From Quercus robur (Eukaryota; Streptophyta; Magnoliopsida; Fagales; Fagaceae): 64,000 nt of DNA. Below the pieces are notes generated by a model. It did not search any database. It was not told where the DNA came from and saw only the letters and a list, made by a program, of their open reading frames with translations. The stretch spans positions 49,578,290-49,642,289 of the forward strand of contig NC_065541.1 of NCBI RefSeq assembly GCF_932294415.1, written 5' to 3'. Positions 12,258 to 24,547 of the stretch are shown here, one piece after another (position 1 is the stretch's first letter; each line of letters starts with the position of its first letter). The position numbers and the translations under genes were made by a program.

Positions 12258-12718
12258 AGTGTCAGCCCACTATAAGTCAAAATAAAATAAGATAAGATTA
12301 TATCTAACCAAAGTATTGTGAAATTTTATGTTTTAAAACTTAATAGTGTTTTGGTATACGTTTCTTCAAGGCTGGGGAGTGGCGTGTGCGATTTAGATTC
12401 TCAATGTTCCGTCAATGATAGTATAATTTATAAATTTGGTCTTGTTTAACTTGCAAAAGATTAAGACTTTGTACCTTATCCTCATTGTTCTTGTTTTGCG
12501 GTTGGTGTTTTTTTGGATCCTTTCTCGCTACAGTCTTATTGGGTTTTGTCCAAATGCACTTTGGCAAATTGCATATTTTGCGTGTGGAGAATTTCATTTA
12601 CTTAGGCCTATAGATGTTTGTTGAAGTGCATAATTGACAAGAAATTGTTTTACATGGGTGTAAAGTCAATTCAGTTGTTTGTTGTTCTTAAGAATGTGCT
12701 TCGTATTTGAGAAGCTTA

Positions 12719-13447
12719 GGCCCTGTTTAGATTTTTTTTTTTTTTTTATCACTCGTTACTCGTTACTCAATTTTCATCACTCATCACTCATTACTCATCA
12801 CTTAAAATACCCAAATTTTCTAATACCCACCCGTTTGGTTTTTGTTTTCACTTCACATCACTCAAATATTTCCACCTTTTTGTGAGTCCCATACTTGAGC
12901 ACTTGGTCAGAGACCCATACATGATTTTTGTTAGCCTACCCGCCTCACTCTGCCTTGATCCAATCTTCAACTCTCACTCCGCCTCTCATAAAATACCATA
13001 CTAGCTTTGGCAAAGAAAAAAAAAAAAGAATTGTAGTAAAGACCAAATGGGTTCTGTGATTAAGGAAAAAAAAAAAAAAAAAAAAGCGCCTGAGACCATC
13101 AAAAGAAAGAAAAAAGAATTGAAGGCAGCGAACACCAGAGAAAGGAGAGAAAATAGAAAGAAAAGTGAAGAAGAAAGCAGCACTTGAGACCATCAAAAGC
13201 AGCGCCTCACGTGTGTTGCTCTGACAGTGGGTCCCTCCGTGTGTGTTTAATTATAAAAATGCCATTGGAAACTGAAAACAAGTAAAATGTGTTTTCAGTT
13301 TCCATAACTCATCACTCAAAAATCAGAGAATTGAGTGATGGAAACAAAACCCAAACAGACTTCTCATCATTGGGTCCCACAATTTTTGAGTTATGAGTGA
13401 TGGAAACAGAGTTATAAGTGATGGAGACAACAAATCCAAATAGCCCC
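12719..13447. mobile_element. Tourist-like (PIF/Harbinger) non-autonomous element
   Basis: Terminal inverted repeats GGCCCTGTTTAGAT (left) and GGGGCTATTTGGAT (right end reverse-complemented) are flanked by the 3-bp duplication TTA (12716-12718 and 13448-13450), the hallmark of PIF/Harbinger elements. Subterminal arrays of ATCACTCAT-type motifs at left reappear inverted as GAGTGATGG motifs at right. The 729 bp encode no transposase. Confidence 0.8.
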
Positions 13448-14640
13448 TTAGTTCCTTCAGTGTAATTTGACATATCTGATTTACTAGGGTTTGGTCACAA
13501 ATTCAAATGTTCTGTCATGATTTGCATTAAGAAAGTAGCAGTTTGTCCCACCAAGTTATATCCATGAGTTGTCTAAGCTCTTACTGTTATTCACACTTAT
13601 GCAATTACTAATTACGTTGCTTTAAGGTGGTCCAATTTTTGAAACTTTGGGTGATAGCTGCATCATTTTGTAACTATTTTGACTGCATGTTCAAGATATA
13701 CTTGGCTATTGAGTTTTTGTTTCACTTTAATGACTCATCTACAGCCTTACCACATAATAAATCAATAGGAAAAATTGGAAAGCCATACACCTGCACGTCA
13801 ATGAAGGTCACTCCCAACTAAGCTGCAGAACTACCTGATTTACTTCTTCACAAATATATGACTTACTCCCACCATTATGCATGCATTGGAGGTGGGTGGA
13901 ACGCATAGAATCTGCATGTATGTTTCGGTTTTCTTAAGCCCCACTATCAGAATCTAGCACAGAATTTCTGATTTGATCAACAGCCTGTAACTTTTGAAAC
14001 ATCTTACAATGGCATCTCTATAAGTTTCATGTCCATGCTAGCCTGATTATCAGAATGATGAGAAAGTTTTCATTCAGTAAATATATTCAATGATCCCAAT
14101 TAGTGGTTTATTTATTCAGACTTTTCTCTGGTAATTCCCTGTTAGCGGATTTAACAAAGAGCAGGTTTAACCTGTACCTGTCCCACATCTTCTCAGCAAC
14201 CAAATAGTATATAACTAAATCATATTTTCAGAAAGTGAAACAGCAACATCATTCACGTCCCACTTCTTATTTCCTACTATTGAAATTGTAATATCATTGT
14301 GTAACCCATGCACTAAAAAGATTGCCTCAAGTAATATTTGAAGTTGTTCATCAACTTGTGGCGGCCATGAAATACAAAAACCACATGAAGAAATTAAGTT
14401 GCACTTGGATGCATGATCAGAAGCGTAAATTCTATTGATCTAGCAACAGCAACATTTTTCAGCAATGTGTCAAAAAAATGCCAAGAGAATGCATTTCACA
14501 CATGAAAGTTAATATATAAGAAACAAATACTGTTAATCAAAACCTAACAGCACTGGGGCACCAACATTTAAGTTAAAGGGATACCTCACTTCCTAATTCT
14601 AATTTTTTTTTTTTTTTTCTTTCCCTCTTTTTAAGTCCAG
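13448..14640. other. Intergenic, downstream of the hnRNP Q gene
   Basis: No gene or repeat is recognised. The stretch near 14600-14640 may contain the 3' end of the transcript from the minus-strand hnRNP Q gene; no polyadenylation site could be fixed. Confidence 0.4.
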
Positions 14641-14647
14641 AGAAAGT

Positions 14648-14690
14648 GGGGGGGGGGGGGGGGGGGGTGGGGGGGGGGGGGGGGGGGAGG
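14648..14690. repeat. Poly(G) run interrupted once or twice (poly(C) in the transcript)
   Basis: About 20 G, one T and about 19 G form a run just beyond the stop codon of the hnRNP Q gene, about 110-150 bases downstream on its minus strand. It would be poly(C) in the 3' untranslated region if the transcript extends that far. Such a run often mis-assembles, so the exact length is uncertain. Confidence 0.8.
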
Positions 14691-14798
14691 AAGGGGTTAT
14701 TTCAATTGATGTAACTAGTCATTCAACTACAATATGTTGCTTTCCCAAAAAGAAAAAAGAAAAACAGAAAAACTAGATGTCTTCCCAGTCCTCTACCA

Positions 14799-17700
14799 CT
14801 AATAGGGTCGGTACCTCCTGCCACGATTGCCTTCATCACCACCTCCTCCTCGACCTGGTTGTCCACTTGGACCATTGCTCCGATCTATTCTGCGAGGCCG
14901 AGGGGATGGAGATGGGGATGGAGATGGTACCTGCATGCCTGGCTGCTGGCTGAAAAGAACCCAAAGTCAAAATAAATTATTTAAAATGGTGGAATAATTA
15001 AAAAGTAAAAACCACTTTTGAATTTAATGGCAACTTACAGAACATAACCAATTCGACCATCTGGTAGAACCATTGGGACCATATGCATTCCTGCTGGCAT
15101 TGGACCCCTACCGTATATCACTGGCTGTTAATGTGAGCAAATCCATGAGATGGTATTCAACCAGTAAGGAAACTATGTCAAGATACAAAAATCCATGCAA
15201 GTACCTGCTGAAAACTAGTGGCAACGCCATATCCAGCCCCTAGAGAACCATATGGATTACCAGCAAAACCGCCATATCCAGGATGTGGAAGATGGTTTGG
15301 ATGAGGCCCAGCATTATGGGGATAAGAACCTTCAAACTTTTTATCAGTCTGAGGTTTAGCAAGTACAACCTCCAACACTTGGCCTGCAGTTCAAATCCCT
15401 TTGAATGAATTGCTGTTGGAACCATAACAAATCCAATAATAATGATAGAAAGTTTGAAACCAGTTCATTTGACAACTCAGATTTTTTTCTAAGTTCCAAT
15501 CACATCTAATTAAATCAAAAAATAAATTATGGACTAGAAGAAACCGGCCTATATTAGTAATTAGAAACCAACAGAAATAGCCCTGTCAAAACTATTATTA
15601 TCATATCATCATTCCTTTTATATTTAAACTAACATCAATATGCTCCTAAGGTAACAATCTCTCTTGACAGTAATAACCATTGTAGTGAAATTTTCTAATT
15701 TTTCTTATGCTGAAGAAAGTTTTATTCCCCCCCACCCCTTCCTCCCTCTATTGTTCTTTAGAAAAAGAACAAAGGCTAACAGCCATCACTTAGACCATAA
15801 GATAGCATTGAGGAAACCGGCATTAGATCTAATCATTCCACTTACGAGCCAAAATCATGATAGCATCACAATCTTCATTCTTGAATTCTATGATGACCTT
15901 TATCTCCTAATATAGCCTAAAGTCTACATTTGTCAATTATTTATTTTTAAATAATTGGTGTATTGGGAGGTCTCAAAATAGGTTCAGACAAAATTGACTC
16001 TGATCATTATGTCTTCAAGTAGGCATCAGCTGTATGTATGTGCATTATAAGACAAAATTCCCATTGTGTGCTAAACCAGCAATTAATAGGTTTAACGTGT
16101 AATGAACAAGGTTGTTGGCACATCTTTGAGGTTCCCTAAACAGCATTAGAGGATTTGTTGGAAAAATACCATCAATTTCATATTTCTCTGTATCTTTAAC
16201 AGCCTTCAATGCACTTGATCTTTCAGCATAATGGATAAATCCAAAATCTCGTTTGCCACTAGCTTTGCCAGGTGGCATAACCACTTTCGTTACTTCTCCA
16301 TGGCGCTGAAATAGTTCCTTCAGTTTTTCAGTACTAGTGTTCTCCGGAATGTTTTTCACATAAAGAGCCTTAACCTGGGAATGGCAAAACAAGTAAAACC
16401 ATTTATTAGACCAGAAAATCAATTTTTTAGGTAGCAGTGAAAGGCAGAATAGGGTCTTCACAACTTTTCAGAAAAGACAATGTAGCATTTATATTTTTAA
16501 CTCCACAAAAATAGAAGCAACTATAGATTTCCCCTGTAAAGTTTGCCAGCGTTTTCAAGAAGTGCAAGTTATCAAATAAACAATACCCGAATTCAGCCAA
16601 AAATAAAAATAAAATAAAAAATAAAGAGAATATAACTGAAACATAATGCTTGACAGAAGCCCTTACATGATATTTAGAATTGAGATATCTAGGTACAGTG
16701 CAACTTAAGAGATCAGGGTTAACTAGGTCAAACAATGTTTTACATGGAGCCTTTCAAGTCAGGGTAAAACCGTTGGCATGGTGTTAATTTCAGACAAAAA
16801 TATTCTCATGGGCACTCATAAAAGATCCATTAGGTTATTTGCATACTGTCAAGCATCCATTACCACCATACCTATATAGAACTCTATGAGATAAACATTG
16901 AATACCATTAAGTGAGAAATTTTTTAGATATAATGGTTTACTTCATCAGATGCTATACTACATATTTTAGATTTTTTTTGATCAGTAAGTAAAGAGATTT
17001 ATAATTGATGTAAAGAAAAAGGCCACGAGCATACTAAGGACACTCAATAAAAGAGAAAGAAAAATAAAGATAGAAGACTGCACAACAATTAAGCCATTGA
17101 TAATCTGCCCAGAAAATCCAGGAGATCCATCTCTGACCCATCAACAGAAGCTTGCTTCCATTCAAACAAAGAACGTAACAGCTGAGATTTGATTTGAATA
17201 ATTGACTTTATTCAGAGTCGGCAATAAATGTGTGTGTGGCTAATGTCCTACCAACATGAAATAAAAATAAAGCAAGTGAAGAGTCATAATAACAGGTTAT
17301 CAACTAAGCAACACAACAAGACAATGAGCGGCTCCATATTATTAGGTCACTATTAGGGCCATTAGTTAAAAAAGTTTAGATGAGCTCTCTTCTCTGTCTG
17401 CCTTCTATCCCCCACCCCAAAAAAGGGGGATCTAACCACCAAAATTTCCTTCTCATATTCAACTTCGGCAGTACTTTTTCATGTTGATCAAACAATGATC
17501 ATATTTCATTTCAATTGTCTTGCTATGGAGCCATGATAACATTCCCTAATACTTCATACATCTTCAAGTGGAACTTATACAAGAAAAATCCACTTCTTCA
17601 TGTCAATGAATCATGAAACTTTTTCTCCATATGGTTTTTGTTGGAAAAGTTGGCTTGAATTGTCAAAGCCAACATTAAATGAATGTTCTTTCTTGCATGC

Positions 17701-20700
17701 ATTTTCAAAGAAAGTGGAAAGCCAACAACAACCAAGTTTGTCTAGCGTGATTTGCTAAGTTGCATGCCCATGCTTGAGTCCTCACATGCGAGCCAAATTC
17801 TATGACTGAGCAAGTTTCATGTGCTGAAACTGTTACAACTTTGGCTGAATAGGATGGTTATAGAGGCGAGATATGGGAATGTTTGGTGCACGAAAAAGGA
17901 GACAAGTGCTTATGGTGTTAGCCTGTGGAGATTCATTAGAAGTGGCTGGTTAAATTTTTAACTCCTTCTGTATGATATGGGGGATGATACTAGAGTGAAG
18001 TTTTGGAAGCATGTGGGGTGTGGGGATTGTATCCTCCAAGAGGCTTTTCCGGAACTTTATTGTATTAGTAGGGCAAAGGATTCTTCAGTGGCGGAGGTTA
18101 TGTGTTGGTCTGCTGGGAGGATTCATTGGGATGTTCAATTTTGTCGACCACCACAAGATTGGGAACAAGAATCTTTTGATCTGTTCATGGATATGGTCTA
18201 CTCTCGACTGTTCGACTGTGCGGGGGTTTGGTCCTGATAAGGTTTGTTGGAAGCCAGCAAGGAGTAGATGTTTTGAGGTTAGGGGATTCTATCTTTTTTT
18301 TTTTTTTTTTTTGATAGGTAAAAAATTGCATACAGGGGATTCTATCTTTCTTTCTACCCTCCTCTCTTATCCTTCCCTTGGAGAATAATATGGCAATTGA
18401 AAGTCCCTCCAAGGGTAGCTTTCTTTTCATGGTTTGCTTCCTTAGGTAAGATTTTAACAACAGACAACCTTCGCAAAAAACGTGCTAATTCTTGATTGGT
18501 GTTATATGTGTAAGATTTGTGGGGAGTTAGTGGATCATCTTCTGCTTCATTGTCCCATAGCTTGTGAGTTGTGGTTGTTGGTGTTTTGTTTGTTTGGAAT
18601 CAACTGGGTTATGCCTCATAAGGTTATTGAGTTGTTTGAGTCTTGATAGGGTAAGTTTGGGCGACATCGCAATATAGATTTTTGGAGACTTGTGCCTCAT
18701 TGCTTGATATGGTGTATTTGGTGTGAAAGGAATGCTAGAAGCTTTGAGGGATGTGAACATTCTACGCTAGAGATTAAGTCTTTTATCTTGCACACTCTCC
18801 TTAAATGGAGTGTGACTTTGTCTCATTCTTCTTGTTTTTCCCTTCCTGTTTTACTTGATTGTTGTAATTTTGATTCTTGATTTGCGCCCCCATAGTACAT
18901 TCCCAATGTACTTGTGTTGGCTTTTTATTAATAATATTTTATGTTACCTATCAAAAAAAAAAAAAAAACTACTTTGGCTGAAAACTTTTGCTATAAATAA
19001 AGGGTGAGCAAGAGAGGTAGAGGTGGGGGGAAGATGTAGGCAATAGAGTGAGAAGCTTAGGTGTTGAAAAGCAAAGGTGCTTCCTCTTTGTGTGAGTAAC
19101 AAAAGAAAGAGAGTAAGAGTTTGTTGAAACTCTTGGCTAAATACAAAAGGGTGTTCTCTATTGATTTGAGAGAGAACCAAGGGTGTATTTGGGTTGGGCT
19201 TGTGAGAGTGCCTTCAAGCTATTGTTGCAATCTCCAAATTATAATGACACTTTTTTGTCGCCTTCCGTGGACAAAGGCATATTGCCGAACCACAAAATTT
19301 CTTGTGTCATGTTTTCTCTTCTCTCTTCTTTAACCTTACATAAACAGATTATTTCACAATTTTTCAACAATAGTTTTTATAGATTTATATCAATGGATGT
19401 AAAAGTCAAATATCGGTGAAGGACCAGGTAACCTATTAAAAAACTGGATTTATACACAAATTTTTTCAAGTAAAACATCTTAATTATACACAATTTATTT
19501 TTGATAGATAGATTTATACACACAAGTTATTTTTGATAGATAGATTTATACACATAAATTATAACCCTAAAGCACATAAATAAGAGCTTGTCTAGGGTCT
19601 TGACCTACATAAGGGGGTTCCTTTCTATCATATTTGCTGAGCTCACCTGCTAGAGGTGTAGATTGGGTGTTTGGTTCAAGTCATCCCTCAAGATTTATGA
19701 TGTCTGAAAGAATTCCTAGATATTCCCTTGTTTGGTTAAAAATAGTTCAAGAGAATCCAAATCCAAATGCCGATACCCACCAAACCTCACTTTAGTGTGA
19801 ATATGGATTTCTCTTCATCTTTTTATTTTTATTTATTTTTATATTATTAAGTTACATAGCAATCGCAAGGGGTAGCACAATTGACTAGGAATCACATCTT
19901 AAGAATCAAAAATCACAAGTTTGAATCTTTCCTTGAAGCCAAAACTCAAAAGAAAAGAAAAAGTTACACAAGCACCTGATGGATTTTAAACCCATGAGCC
20001 CACCCCACACCTTGCTCTTAAAAGGGGAAGGGGTGCCATTTGAGCAAGAGCTCAATGGGGTGAATATAGATTTCCTTTGAAAAAGATCTATCTCTATCTC
20101 CTCTATCTCTTTGCACTCTACCCGATTGGTGTCATTTTACTACATGCTGTTGGAACGCTTTTGCTTCATTTGTGTACACCATAGTGACATTGATCTTCAA
20201 TTGGACATAAGCTGGTCTTAATCTACAGAATTCTTTGTGTTTCAGATTTATTTTGATATCTTAAATTTTTTTTTTAAGCTCAATTTTGAATACCTTGCCT
20301 TCATTAAAATCTAGCATATCTAAATTGGGCTTATAAGATAGTAATGATACTAGTTGCCACAAACCATTTAAAAAAAGGATAGATAGTCATGATATCTAGT
20401 TATCTTTTACTTGAATCCAATTTGATTTAATATTTTGATATATTATTGATGTTTTAAAACAGAATTAAAAGATATTATGTATTTTAAGTTTACTTTGAAC
20501 AAGAATATTTTGGGATGCATAAATAATTCCTATAAATAAACCAAACATAGGGATCTCATATTTTGAAGAATCTTATAAAATTCTTTATCAAACTAATGGT
20601 GGGCATGATTATATTCCAAGGAAACTAAATACCGACAGGCATCCCCAAACCAATCACTTCATCAAAGAATTCAAGTATTCAACTAATACCACAACTCTAC

Positions 20701-21844
20701 ATTAACATTCACCTGAGAAGCAGCAGCATGATCAGGCGTACTCTTTGGATCAGCCCAGGTGACAGTCGGGGTATTGCCATCCAACTTGAAATTCACACTT
20801 GACATTTTCTGCCTTGAATAATCGGCACAAGCATTATTGTAATACAAAACAAAAGCAAAGCCACGATTTCTGCTTGGATTTTGAGGATCCTGAAAATAAC
20901 GGAAGCAATGTTGCTCACAAGGAAAGCATTTACAACCATCCAATCTTATAATAAGGTCAGAGAAAATTCAATTTGAAACCCCACCTTTATAAGCTCAATG
21001 CTGTCAAGTCCTGGACCAACCTCCTCAATGACTTTTCTAAACTCATCCTCTGTCCAGCTCTTTGGAACATTACCGACAAATAATCTGTGCTTAGTTTCGG
21101 ACAGTGAACACCTTAAGGTTTTACCCTGTGGTCATGAAGCATAGAGAGGAATACTGTTATCAGAACATTCTTAACAAAAGGACATTAGGTTTTTAAATGA
21201 GCACCATGATTACCTTGAATTCTTTGCTATGTATCTCTTCAATGGCCTTTTGTGCAACCTCTTTTGTTTTAAATGCTATGAAAGCATAACCCTTGGCATC
21301 ACCAGTATCCTTATCTTTCATCAATCTTACCTGAAAAACAATTGTAAATCAAACCCTTTTTGAAAATACGAATGGAAAGAGGAAGAGTTAAAAAAAAAAA
21401 AAAAAAAAAGAGGTGTCGCAAGCAAGAGGGTACAACTCCAACCTCGAGAACTTCGCCTATTGGCTCACAGAGATCCCTCAAGTCTTCTTCCCGGGCATCT
21501 CGAGGAAGTCCACCAATGAAAACTTCAGACCCATGCGGAGGAAGGGCAAGAAGTTCAGCCCACTTCTCCTTTTTCTCCTCATCAATAGGAGCAGTAGGCC
21601 TTTCTTCATCTTCAATGGATTCAGAGGCAACGTGTCCTCTATCTGTATCTGGTGACTGGTCTTTACCACTAGCCTCAGCTATAGAGTCCTCATGTACTTC
21701 TTCCACATTCTCTTCATCATTATCATACCCAGCTCCATCTGCACCATCCTCATCATCATCTATCTGTTCTTCAACATCATCGTCTTCCATGTAATTGTCC
21801 TCATCAAGATCCACCCGCTCTTCAACTTCCGTACCTTCTGCCAT
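14799..21844 (-). CDS. LIF2-like: hnRNP Q / LIF2-like RNA-binding protein, three RRMs, 8 coding exons
   Basis: Coding exons (high to low): 21443-21844, 21214-21330, 20985-21125, 20713-20889, 16170-16374, 15205-15383, 15039-15124, 14799-14949. All junctions are GT-AG, and the lengths sum to 1458 nt: 485 residues plus stop, with frame kept throughout. Residues 1-95 are strongly acidic. RRM1 (~107-182) has VFIGGL and [11 protein letters not shown]2 (~187-265) has LFVGNV and [11 protein letters not shown]3 (~281-352) has LYVKNI and RDFGFIHY. The tail is Gly/Pro/Arg-rich and ends RRYRPY. Size and layout match plant hnRNP Q proteins such as Arabidopsis LIF2, a nuclear partner of the Polycomb protein LHP1 that affects flowering and stress genes; that role is family knowledge. 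The start is the ATG at 21844. No ATG lies upstream in frame within the leader exon. Intron 4 (16375-20712) is swollen by nested retroelements. Confidence 0.93.
17850..18970 (+). mobile_element. 5'-truncated L1-type LINE with 12-bp target duplication
   Basis: The direct repeat ACTTTGGCTGAA (17838-17849 and 18971-18982) flanks a 1.12-kb sequence ending in CCTATC plus ~16 A. It encodes the C-terminal end of a plant LINE reverse transcriptase ([20 protein letters not shown]) and zf-RVT remnants ([26 protein letters not shown]). Several stops and frame changes are present, and a 41-bp micro-insertion (18294-18334) interrupts it. Abrupt 5' truncation with a target duplication is the usual product of target-primed reverse transcription. 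Confidence 0.88.
18282..18346 (-). mobile_element. 41-bp LINE-tail insertion inside the LINE, 12-bp target duplication
   Basis: GGGGATTCTATC is duplicated (18282-18293 and 18335-18346) around 19 T followed by GATAGGTAAAAAATTGCATA and CA. On the minus strand this ends ACCTATC plus poly(A), the same terminal motif as the host LINE. It is therefore a copy of just the last ~22 bases of a related LINE plus its tail, inserted antisense. Confidence 0.82.
19860..19945 (+). mobile_element. tRNA-derived SINE-like head
   Basis: GGGGTAGCACAATTGACTAGG (first bases) resembles a pol III box A and AAGTTTGAATCTT resembles a degenerate box B, spaced about 45 bases apart as in tRNA-derived SINEs. An A-rich tail follows. 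No tRNA cloverleaf is convincing. It lies in intron 4 of the hnRNP Q gene. Confidence 0.4.
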
Positions 21845-22850
21845 AACTACTTCAAAACCTAAACTTTGGCCTCCAATCACTAATCAGCACCAATTTCCTG
21901 AAGGCGCTCATGGTATTCACGAAAAATACAATGCTCCCATAAGATGCATAATTTTCAGTACAATCATAATGGCAGGCAGCAACAAATAAAAAAGGAGTTT
22001 TGTGGTTGTATTTTGGGATGAAGGTAATAGAACTTTAAGGGATGTTTTAAGCAAGGGTACAAAAGTGAATTTAACCAAGTGCCCCAAATACTACATGAGT
22101 CAAATTCCCCACTTGGTTGCTACAAATGCAACTTATCAAACAATTTATTAAATCCAAGCATGGTAACCAACTTCGAGCACAAAAGCCTGTATGTAACCAA
22201 AGATAAAGGGCTATTTTCTTCAGACTCAAGCAAAGTTCGACCAAAAGATAGTGTTTTTAAGATACCCAAGTTCTAGAAAAGAAAAAAAGGTTGACTTAGA
22301 ATCTGCCCTAAATGTTTGCATTAGCTCTTTTAGTGACTAGCCCATCTCAGTTTAAAGTTTGTTGGAGGGAAAGAACTAATTCAACGAATATGATAAAACC
22401 CCAGTATTCTAATTCTTCGAATTTGACAATTTGTTTCCAATAAAAATCAAATTTTTACAATCTAACTGCAAAAAACCAAAACACAGATTTTTTATTTATT
22501 TTTAAGCATGAAAAAAAAAACCCCATAAACCCTATTGAGGAAAACCCACATAGAAAAAGATATCAAATCCAGAAACCAGTCATAGAAATGAAGGGTTTAT
22601 GGAGGTAGAAGCTGCCGCCAATGAAACCCAAGAAAAAAACGAAAGGAATAAGAGAGAGAGAGAGTGAGAGAGAGTTGTGCATACCAATACTACCAAAGCA
22701 GTTGGGGTTTTGAGATTTGGGTTTTAGGAAGGGTTGCCCTTTGTGGTTATGTTTGCTGCTTTGGTTTCTCCGAGAGAGTAGGTGGGTTTTAATCAGACGA
22801 CTCTACGAGCAGCTGCAGCGAGCAAAGCAAAGCAAACCCCAAGTCGGGTG
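21845..22850 (-). other. 5' untranslated exons and leader intron of the hnRNP Q gene
   Basis: A non-coding leader exon can be read from roughly 22850 down to 22685, ending in TATTG before the donor GTATGC. An acceptor CAG at 21898-21900 opens the second exon, whose leader part is 21845-21897. A leader intron is common in plant hnRNP and RRM genes. The intron carries a GA microsatellite at about 22650-22676. The transcription start is estimated, not measured. Confidence 0.6.
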
Positions 22851-22961
22851 GGATTTCTTTCTTCTGTTCCAGAAAAACCCCCCTTTATTTGAGAATGAGA
22901 GCCAGGATACGGAGCGACCGGGTGTACCTCCTCTGGTACCTATCAACTAATCAGACTCTGC

Positions 22962-22967
22962 CACGTG
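22962..22967. promoter_or_regulatory. G-box (CACGTG) upstream of the hnRNP Q gene
   Basis: The palindrome CACGTG lies about 110 bases upstream of the inferred leader exon. It is the core site for plant bZIP and bHLH factors. Position suits a promoter element; occupancy is inference. Confidence 0.4.
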
Positions 22968-22984
22968 TTTTTTCTTTTCCAGGT

Positions 22985-23419
22985 TAGATTTTGTCTCCTT
23001 CTTTTCCTTGTATTTTTTTCTTTCAAAAATTGCACCCATTAAAATTTTTAGTAAATTAAAATACTATATTTCAATAGTGTAATTAAAATTGAATTGTAGA
23101 ATTTTTTTTTATTAGAATAAAAAAATAAAATTATTTTAAATTGTATGATGGATGTACTTATCAAGCTTTTAAACCAACTAAAAAATAAAACTCATATTTC
23201 TTGGATGTGGAAAAACATCATAAAAAAAAAAAAGCCAACCCAAAACTCTACCAAAGGTCATGGAGAAATGGAAATGGTCATAGCATCCCCTTACAACACC
23301 TTACATGGTTTCTTGTCAAACCCCAATCCTTAACATTCTTCTGTCACTATTGTTTATGACTTTATTGACTATACAACCAACCGCTGGAACATCTCCCTAA
23401 TTAAAAAAAAAAAAATTGT
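22985..23419. other. AT-rich intergenic gap
   Basis: AT-rich sequence with short A- and T-runs lies upstream of the hnRNP Q promoter. No gene or element boundary is recognised. Confidence 0.4.
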
Positions 23420-24208
23420 ATGAATAATGAAGAAAGCAAAAAAATCCTTAACATTTCCTTGTCCAAAGCCAACCTTCTTGAACAAAAAGATAGATTAGTT
23501 TGGCCCTTCTCCCCTGATGGTCAAAATCAAACAAGAATAGCCTACCAGATTAGTTTGGCCCTGACTTTTACTTGGAAGATTCTTCGTGAAGCCATCCCAT
23601 CCCTCTCAATCTGTCCTCCTCCTCAAGAAGGCATTTTGGCAGAGGACTCATATGTGTGTGCTGGGGCGACACAGAGACATTTGACCACTTATTTATGCAT
23701 TGCCCTTTCACTAAAGTAGTATGGTCCCGATTACAATTAGGAGTCAATACCTTTTTGGCTCCATAAGAGAAAAAATCACCAAGTGGCTGCTAGAGAGTTA
23801 AGTATGATTCACTGCTCATGGAAAGCATTCTGGATCTACTCATAGCTCTCTGGTACATGCTTTTAATATTGTCAATGCAGGTGCAACACAAAATGGAGAA
23901 TGCATCATTCCACCAACCACAACAATTAGGAGGCATAAAAAAGATTAGCAGATCTTGATCTAAGTAAAAGTTGATAGGCATATCATATGTTTAGAGGAAG
24001 GAGTGGCATTGCTCTCATAGGCAAAGACAGAGAAGACAACCAACTCTTTAACGGAGGACAGAGTGTGGTAATTGAGGATCATCGGCTTGCAAGATTAATA
24101 GCACTCAAGGAAGCTCTCATTAAAGCTACAACAATGGACTTCTGCAGAATGGTTGTTTTGACAAATAGTAGAGAATCAAATGTTGTGTTAGCGGATTGCA
24201 AGAAATTA
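23420..24208 (+). mobile_element. LINE 3' remnant (zf-RVT and RNase H-like)
   Basis: One frame at 23650-23730 gives the zf-RVT pattern CVCWGD...DHLFMHCPF. A later frame at 23987-24208 gives an RNase H-like fragment: HRLARLIALKEALIKA and VVLTNSRESNVVLADCKKL. The pieces are out of frame with each other and interrupted by stops. A Tourist-like MITE (24209-24348) sits inside the RNase H part. Confidence 0.7.
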
Positions 24209-24348
24209 GGGGTCCGTTTGGTATATATGTTTAAATACATGTTTTTAGTTTTTAAACAACATTACACGTATTTTCACACACTTTTTCACCCACACGTATA
24301 TTCAAAAATACAAACAATGTTACTAGAACAACGTTACCAAACGGACTC
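24209..24348. mobile_element. Short MITE inserted into LINE RNase H remnant
   Basis: The ends GGGGTCCGTTTGGTA and, reverse-complemented, GAGTCCGTTTGGTAA form an inverted repeat about 13 bp long around ~110 bp of AT-rich DNA. The flanking trinucleotide (TTA at left) is not cleanly repeated at right. The TCCGTTTGG end suits Tourist-like or hAT MITEs. Confidence 0.68.
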
Positions 24349-24547
24349 TAGCTAGTTATTCAGTACAACATTATTCCAATTTGGTATTGTATTAACTATG
24401 TAGATTTCCTTGATGAGGATATATATAAATTAAACCTTTTATACAAAACCAAATATTACAATATATTATAAAATAAGTAATAAAACATCTTTTAAATTTC
24501 TTGAAATTTTTTACAATTGAGCTTTAATTGGACTAATAACTTCAAGG

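Larger units (their letters stand above)
17639..19372 (+). mobile_element. Solo LTR inside hnRNP Q intron 4, itself carrying a LINE
   Basis: The left end TGTTGGAAAAG and the right end region TTTTTCAACAATA form LTR-like inverted termini, with GTTTT on both sides (17634-17638 and 19373-19377) as a possible target duplication. Subtracting the nested LINE (17850-18970) leaves about 600 bp. A TATA-like CTATAAATAAAG near 18990 and the U5-like stretch ATTGCCGAACCAC near 19281 suit a Copia LTR reading plus-ward. No internal region or partner LTR was found, so this is a solo LTR, a fossil. It is oriented opposite to the host gene. Confidence 0.65.

Noticed and set aside
21380-21410. Poly(A) run in hnRNP Q intron 1 as another micro-insertion
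   Set aside because: Flanking similarity is only four to five bases (AGAG/GAGG), too short to claim a target duplication.
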